Source: Pseudoneobacillus sp052180215
Lineage (GTDB): Bacteria; Bacillota; Bacilli; Bacillales; Cytobacillaceae
NCBI RefSeq assembly: GCF_052180215.1
Contig: NZ_CP197471.1
Location: 1,956,001-2,020,000, forward strand
Reading direction: 5' to 3'
Length of the DNA: 64,000 nucleotides
The notes under the pieces were generated by a model that had not been told where the DNA came from, did no database searches, and saw nothing but the letters and a program-made list of their open reading frames with translations. A program made the translations under genes and the position numbers. Below, in pieces: positions 59,901 to 64,000 of the stretch. Position 1 is the stretch's first letter. Every line of letters starts with the position of its first letter.

Positions 59901-60440
59901 TTGAACATTCAAGCTGTCTTCATCGATCGAGATGGGACAATCGGAGGTAGTGATAAGGTTATTTATCCTGGAGAGTTTGAACTTTTCCCCCATGTAGCCG
60001 AGTCCGTACAGTTATTGAAAAAGTCTGGTATATTAATCTTTTCTTTTACAAATCAGCCTGGAATCTCTAAGGGAGAAGCCACACTTCAAAGTTTTGAAAA
60101 GGAACTTCAAGATTTTGGTTTTGATAGAGTTTATCTATGCCCCCATCAACATGATGAAGGATGTCAATGTCGCAAACCATCATCAGTCATGTTAGAAAAG
60201 GCTGCCAAAGAACATAATCTGGATTTACAGCAATGTGTAGTGATCGGTGATAGATGGACGGACTTGCTTGCTGCCGATCAAGTTGGATGTAAAAAAATTT
60301 TAGTGAAAACGGGCAGTGGAAAAGAAACTTATGAAAAATACATAAACAATGAATTCTTTGGTCGATGGGGAGAAGTAAAACCCAATTATGTAGCAGAGGA
60401 TTTCAATGATGCTATTAAATGGTTAATGTCAGACGAATGA
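59901..60440 (+). CDS. HAD-IIIA phosphatase, GmhB-like (histidinol/heptose-bisphosphatase type)
   Basis: 179 residues. Motif I is FIDRDGTIGG, motif II FTNQP, and the zinc-binding loop is CPHQHDEGCQCRKP (three Cys and one His), as in GmhB-type phosphatases. Motif IV is VIGDRWTDLLAAD. TTG 59901 follows CGGAGGTGATTC. Substrates in the family are sugar bisphosphates; here none is assigned. Confidence 0.85.
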   Translation: MNIQAVFIDRDGTIGGSDKVIYPGEFELFPHVAESVQLLKKSGILIFSFTNQPGISKGEATLQSFEKELQDFGFDRVYLCPHQHDEGCQCRKPSSVMLEKAAKEHNLDLQQCVVIGDRWTDLLAADQVGCKKILVKTGSGKETYEKYINNEFFGRWGEVKPNYVAEDFNDAIKWLMSDE

Positions 60441-60614
60441 TAATAAACTTACTCGTCAACTTACCGAAAATCACTGATTGGAAACCAGTCACTAGGGGAG
60501 TTATACATGAATACAAGAGTGTGAGGGTAGTTGATTAAAAGATTGGTTATTTATGGTAAAATTAAATACAGAATTCTATATTGGTCTTCTATATGATTTA
60601 GGGGAGAGGATTTT

Positions 60615-60794
60615 TTGCTATTTGTGATGCTATTTTTCATTCCACTAATCGGTACCATGTGGTTTCTAAATTTAATTTCATTAATAAAAAGGATTAAGGA
60701 AGATGGTTTTATTAATAACTTGTTATTTTTAGGGGCTTTTCTTACTTTTATTTTTATCTTTCTATGTATGTATACCTTTGTAGGATTACATTAA
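60615..60794 (+). CDS. Small two-helix membrane protein
   Basis: 59 residues. LFVMLFFIPLIGTMWFLNLI and LFLGAFLTFIFIFLCMYTFV are the two helices, separated by a charged loop, IKRIKEDG. TTG 60615 follows GGGGAGAGG. No family recognised. Confidence 0.55.
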   Translation: MLFVMLFFIPLIGTMWFLNLISLIKRIKEDGFINNLLFLGAFLTFIFIFLCMYTFVGLH

Positions 60795-60921
60795 ACTGTT
60801 AGTAGTTTCAATACGACTTCTTGAAAAAGTGTGTTGATTTCAGTTTTACTTTTTTTAGAAATAGAGATATTGATGTGATTATTTCCTAGATTGGGTTAAA
60901 GAATATACATTTTTTTATGGG

Positions 60922-61574
60922 GTGATTAAAATAAACTGGAGTGAATTTTCGAATGAATGGTGAGAATGTTTCCGTGTAGCTTGGGAGTCCTTTCAAGAAC
61001 GATCTCGACCTGTCGGGGCCATTGTAATAGATGATGAGGGTAATTTAATTTCTACAGGTAAAAGTGCTACATTTGGACAATTATCAAATACGGTCATATC
61101 AAATAATGAATTAGCTCATGCGGAGGTTAATGCTTTTTAAAGTTAGACAATCGAATACATAAAGAAGTAAACTCATATGTTCTTTATTCTACCGTGGAAC
61201 CTTGTCCCCTTTGTTTTTCTGCTTTTTATATGAGTGGTATCCGTAATCTTAAGTATGCCGCAAAGGATAAATATGGCGGTAGTACAAATTTGAGAGGGAC
61301 TACACCTTATCTTAATAAGAAACCAATTGTGATAGAGGGACCCGTGAAATATTTAGAGTGGTTATCCATTCTTCTTAATGTTTATTTTGACCTTAGTAAT
61401 AATTACGAAAAAGGGCTTCCAATGTGTGAATTTATGTCAGAAGATTATCCTACCATAATCGAATTAGCTAAAGAATGGGTTGAAACAGCTAAATTAATAA
61501 ATCCTCATCATTTAAAAATAGAGGATGTATATGAGATGTTAATAAAAGATCTGCAACAAGTAGAAAGTGCATAA
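60922..61574 (+). pseudogene. Cytidine/nucleoside deaminase-like gene with stop and frameshift
   Basis: From GTG 60922 or the ATA at 60931 the frame reads NWSEFSNEW, TGA (60961-60963), then ECFRVAWESFQERSRPVGAI and ELAHAEVNAF to TAA (61138). With one T restored it continues KLDNRIHKEVNSYVLYSTVE and PCPLCFSAFYMSGI, the zinc motif PCxxC, to TAA 61574. HAE and PCxxC are the deaminase signatures. Two or three disruptions make it inactive. The TGA here is not at a conserved Cys and has no reason to encode selenocysteine. Confidence 0.75.
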
Positions 61575-61615
61575 TTGTTGAGTATAATCTAGTACAAATT
61601 GCCAAAGTAGTAGTG

Positions 61616-61801
61616 TTTATCGGACACACGTTCCGTTATATTGAGAAATTGCTTGTTTTTAGAGAATTATCGGACTATGGTTCCGCTATTTCACTAAAAG
61701 TATGCTATTTGTTAGTGAAATATAGGGAATAACGGAACCTGTGTCCTTTAAGTTTGAAAAAAGCGTCTATTTTAGGTGATTAACGGAATGTGTGTCCTAT
61801 A
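61616..61801. repeat. GGACAC four-unit nested palindrome, copy 3
   Basis: Units at 61622 (GGACACACGTTCCGTTAT), 61672 (GGACTATGGTTCCGCTAT), 61729 (ATAACGGAACCTGTGTCC) and 61781 (TAACGGAATGTGTGTCC). Two direct then two inverted units, as in copies 1 and 2. Confidence 0.85.
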
Positions 61802-61843
61802 AATAGGTAAACATGACATCCCCATCAAATGAAAGGATCATTT

Positions 61844-62836
61844 TTAACAATCGGTGTCAGGTAGTTTTTCTAACCATCCATGTTTCACCATAATATTGAA
61901 TGAGAATGCACCAGCCTCCATGGCATGCGCAAATACTTTACTATAGTTAACCATTATATCCGATCTGAAGCTGGAACCTAATGATGCCCCATAATAAGTA
62001 AGAGCCGCATTGACTAAAAATCCTGCGTGAAACATGATCAATTTATCAGAAAATGGACTTATCGTAGAGTCGGTAATTTCATTATCCCATTTTTCTGGTA
62101 TTGGTAAATGATCCTGTTGCAAGATTAAGTCAAAGCTTTCAGCATCTTTTCCTGCTAATTTAACGTTTTTTAACATAAATTGACGTACGTCTTCCCGTAC
62201 TGCCACCTGACTAAAAGCCAAACTTAACGATCGGATAAAACCAGTTTTCGTAGAATTAAAGAAAAGGGTGCTGATTTCTGAACTATTTAGTGGTCTTTTG
62301 TCACCAATTAAATTGGAAATAAATCCTGGTGTTTCCATAAACTCCGTCCCATGAGGGGAAGGAATGGAAGGCACGCTCGTAAATTTTGGCTGTTTTTTAG
62401 CTAATTCCATGATTTTTTGAAATAAGTCCTTAGATGATACTGTACATTCAAAAAAATAATTTTGGATGTCTTCTCTCTCTGAGTTGGTAATAGCTAAGCT
62501 ATAAGCGTTTAACCCATGTATGGTCATAATATAAGAATAAAAAAGTAAAAATTGATCAGAAAATAGACGCGGGGCATTGATATTCACGTCATTCTCTGTA
62601 AAACCTATTGGGATTTGAAATTTAGCATCTTTCAAGAATTCGGTGATTTTCGTAATATGGCTCTCAGACAATTGTAGTGAGATCTGTAAAATAGGTTTTA
62701 TCTCTTCGTCTTCAACAATGTTAAGAAAATATTTGTAAACACATATCGCCATACTATCACCCAAATACTGAAGCCAAAGGCCAGAGACTTCTGCAGCGGT
62801 TAAAGTGTTGGTCTTTGTTTTCCTAAAAATCCCCAT
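61844..62836 (-). CDS. DUF3231 family protein (paralogue 2)
   Basis: 330 residues. LTAAEVSGLWLQYLGDSMAI opens and the middle has LNSSEISTLFFNSTKTGFIR, the same two-domain structure as the gene at 21100. FSDKLIMFHAGFLVNAALTY corresponds to FSDKLLLYHMGFLFQAAQNY there. ATG 62836 with GGAGG at 62845-62849 is preferred to TTG 62851. The two genes are divergent paralogues; function unknown. Confidence 0.75.
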   Translation of the reverse strand: MGIFRKTKTNTLTAAEVSGLWLQYLGDSMAICVYKYFLNIVEDEEIKPILQISLQLSESHITKITEFLKDAKFQIPIGFTENDVNINAPRLFSDQFLLFYSYIMTIHGLNAYSLAITNSEREDIQNYFFECTVSSKDLFQKIMELAKKQPKFTSVPSIPSPHGTEFMETPGFISNLIGDKRPLNSSEISTLFFNSTKTGFIRSLSLAFSQVAVREDVRQFMLKNVKLAGKDAESFDLILQQDHLPIPEKWDNEITDSTISPFSDKLIMFHAGFLVNAALTYYGASLGSSFRSDIMVNYSKVFAHAMEAGAFSFNIMVKHGWLEKLPDTDC

Positions 62837-62949
62837 AGGAAAAACCTCCAATTTCTTCTTTTCACATTCTGTGTTTATTTTGTGGTAATCGTATTGAAAT
62901 ATACAGGGGCCCTTTTTTATAGAGGTCGAAAAATGAAGTTGAAGAAGGG

Positions 62950-62996
62950 AAGCACACTCTTTTAACTTTTTCTAAAATGGCTTCCCCTTCATTTAA
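62950..62996 (-). terminator. Terminator-like hairpin after the HxlR gene
   Basis: On the minus strand GAAGGGGAAGCC pairs imperfectly with GTGCTTCCCTTC around a long loop. The T-run after it is weak. Confidence 0.5.
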
Positions 62997-63013
62997 TAGT
63001 AAACGTTAATCTA

Positions 63014-63376
63014 TTACTTATTTAAGATGCTGTCCTCTAAAACCTCTGTTTTATCCCCGTATACTTTGACGATATGACTTTCTCCCCAAGCACATAGAGA
63101 GTCCAATATGTGTTGTAGGCTTTTTCCATATTCACTTAATTGGTATTCCACTTTTGGAGGTACTTGATTATAGACAATACGTTCAATTACGCCATCTTCT
63201 TCAAGTTCTCTGAGTTGTTGTGTCAGCATTTTTTGTGTGATATTCGGCATAAGTCGTTTTAATTCACTTGTCCGTTTTTTACCGTGAGTTAGATGACAAA
63301 GAATCACGCATTTCCACTTACCACCAATCACTTCTAAAGTTGCTTCAACTGATATATTGTACTTCTTTTTTTGCAT
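63014..63376 (-). CDS. HxlR-family winged-helix regulator
   Basis: 120 residues. The HxlR signature is present: VEATLEVIGGKWKCVILCHL, then RTSELKRLMPNITQKMLTQQ with LRELEEDGVIERIVYN and VEYQLSEYGKSLQHILDSLC. These regulators respond to reactive electrophiles or oxidants, often through a cysteine; Cys residues occur at KCVILCH and CAWGE. ATG 63376 follows AGGAGGG. It is divergent from an MFS exporter with two palindromes between. Confidence 0.85.
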   Translation of the reverse strand: MQKKKYNISVEATLEVIGGKWKCVILCHLTHGKKRTSELKRLMPNITQKMLTQQLRELEEDGVIERIVYNQVPPKVEYQLSEYGKSLQHILDSLCAWGESHIVKVYGDKTEVLEDSILNK

Positions 63377-63393
63377 ATTTTTCCCTCCTGACT

Positions 63394-63434
63394 ATAGGAA
63401 CTAAAAAGTGCCTATCGCACTTTTTGGTTCCTAT
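63394..63434. promoter_or_regulatory. 18-bp-arm inverted repeat between hxlR and the MFS gene
   Basis: ATAGGAACTAAAAAGTGC at 63394-63411 and GCACTTTTTGGTTCCTAT at 63417-63434, with a five-base loop and one mismatch. It sits right upstream of the HxlR start, so it is probably its operator. Confidence 0.7.
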
Positions 63435-63442
63435 ATTACTTA

Positions 63443-63456
63443 AAAGTACGTACTTT
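63443..63456. promoter_or_regulatory. Perfect palindrome (second HxlR site candidate)
   Basis: AAAGTACGTACTTT, 14 bp, between hxlR and the MFS gene. GTAC-centred palindromes are common HxlR targets. Confidence 0.6.
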
Positions 63457-63572
63457 CCCTTTAGAATCATATATCACATAATAACATTTGTCGGCCGTTC
63501 ATACTAGTTCACCCATATTTTATTATCTGACAAAAAGTAAAAGCTTTTCTTACTTAACAAAGAGGAGGATAT

Positions 63573-64000
63573 ATGATGGAAAAAGGTAAAATATCAAGTA
63601 CACTAGCACTGCTTGCTTTAGCAGTAAGTGCGTTTGCGATAGGCACAACTGAATTTATCAGTGTGGGTTTATTGCCTTTAATCTCTGAGGATTTTCATAT
63701 TCCAGTTACCACTGCTGGGTTAACGGTTTCGATATATGCATTAGGAGTAACGTTTGGAGCTCCTATTTTAACTTCCTTAACATCGAAAATGTCACGGAAG
63801 ACTTTATTACTTTGGATTATGGTTGTATTTATTATTGGAAATAGCCTTGCCGCTCTTTCTCCTTCGATCGAAATATTATTAGTTGCACGTGTTATATCAG
63901 CACTTTCACATGGTGTTTTTATGTCTATCGGCTCTACAATTGCGGCAGACTTAGTTCCAGAAAATCGAAGAGCTAGTGCTATTTCCATTATGTTTACAGG
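63573..64000 (+). CDS. MFS transporter, arabinose-efflux-like (cut by window edge)
   Basis: Only the first 142 residues are visible. MEKGKISSTLALLALAVSAF opens and IGTTEFISVGLLPLISEDF, then ISALSHGVFMSIGSTIAADL, are typical of the AraJ/YdhP-type drug exporters of the major facilitator superfamily. ATG 63573 (or 63576) follows GAGGAGG. Divergence from the HxlR regulator suggests control by it. Confidence 0.8.
   Translation, partial: MMEKGKISSTLALLALAVSAFAIGTTEFISVGLLPLISEDFHIPVTTAGLTVSIYALGVTFGAPILTSLTSKMSRKTLLLWIMVVFIIGNSLAALSPSIEILLVARVISALSHGVFMSIGSTIAADLVPENRRASAISIMFT

Noticed and set aside
60961..60963. TGA in the deaminase as a second selenocysteine codon
   Set aside because: It is not at a conserved Cys, and the gene carries a separate frameshift, so nonsense mutation is the simpler reading.

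Overview
The window is low-GC DNA from a spore-forming member of the Bacillaceae. The evidence is a T-box-controlled asparaginyl-tRNA synthetase, a GerA-type germinant receptor operon, a GerP-like spore-coat cluster, a KinB-like kinase, DUF2187/DUF3934/FbpB-type small proteins, and AGGAGG ribosome sites with many TTG and GTG starts. The genus cannot be fixed from this sequence alone; no rRNA or tRNA gene was seen.

Layout. Positions 1-4.3 kb hold the 5' end of asnS with its T-box leader and four metabolic genes. Positions 4.5-12.3 kb are spore biology: GerPA/GerPF-like and GerPC-like proteins with an Hsp20, a KinB-like kinase, and a gerB-gerA-gerC operon whose gerA is cut by an in-frame TAA. 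Positions 12.7-16.3 kb hold single genes and a decayed IS1595-type transposase. Positions 16.3-40.6 kb look accessory: mostly single small genes (Nudix, GNAT, DinB, HAD, VOC, sigma/anti-sigma pairs, MraY paralogue, tiny membrane proteins), most followed closely by a co-oriented dispersed imperfect palindrome. Positions 41.4-48.1 kb hold oxidoreductases (SDR, aldo-keto, flavodoxin-fold, MDR) with a MarR repressor and three copies of a 16-bp operator.

Positions 48.5-58.1 kb form a metalloid island with three regulatory blocks. The first is marR-arsP-Cys-rich peptide-FAD oxidoreductase-arsN-like-MFS. The second is arsR-acr3-arsC followed by a HesB-like gene with an in-frame TGA at its conserved cysteine and a SECIS-like hairpin, a candidate selenoprotein. 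The third is an ArsR-like repressor divergent from an M28 peptidase, plus a second Cys-rich peptide gene, joined by six copies of one 16-bp operator. Positions 58.2-64 kb hold small enzymes, two disrupted genes, a second DUF3231 gene and an HxlR/MFS divergent pair.

About ten genes are interrupted. Many breaks are one-base indels at homopolymers, so read error is possible for those; the in-frame stop substitutions are harder to explain that way. The most notable points are the palindrome array with attC-like architecture (no integrase is visible), the candidate HesB selenoprotein, the paired Cys-rich peptides with their operators, and the GerP-like cluster with its Hsp20.
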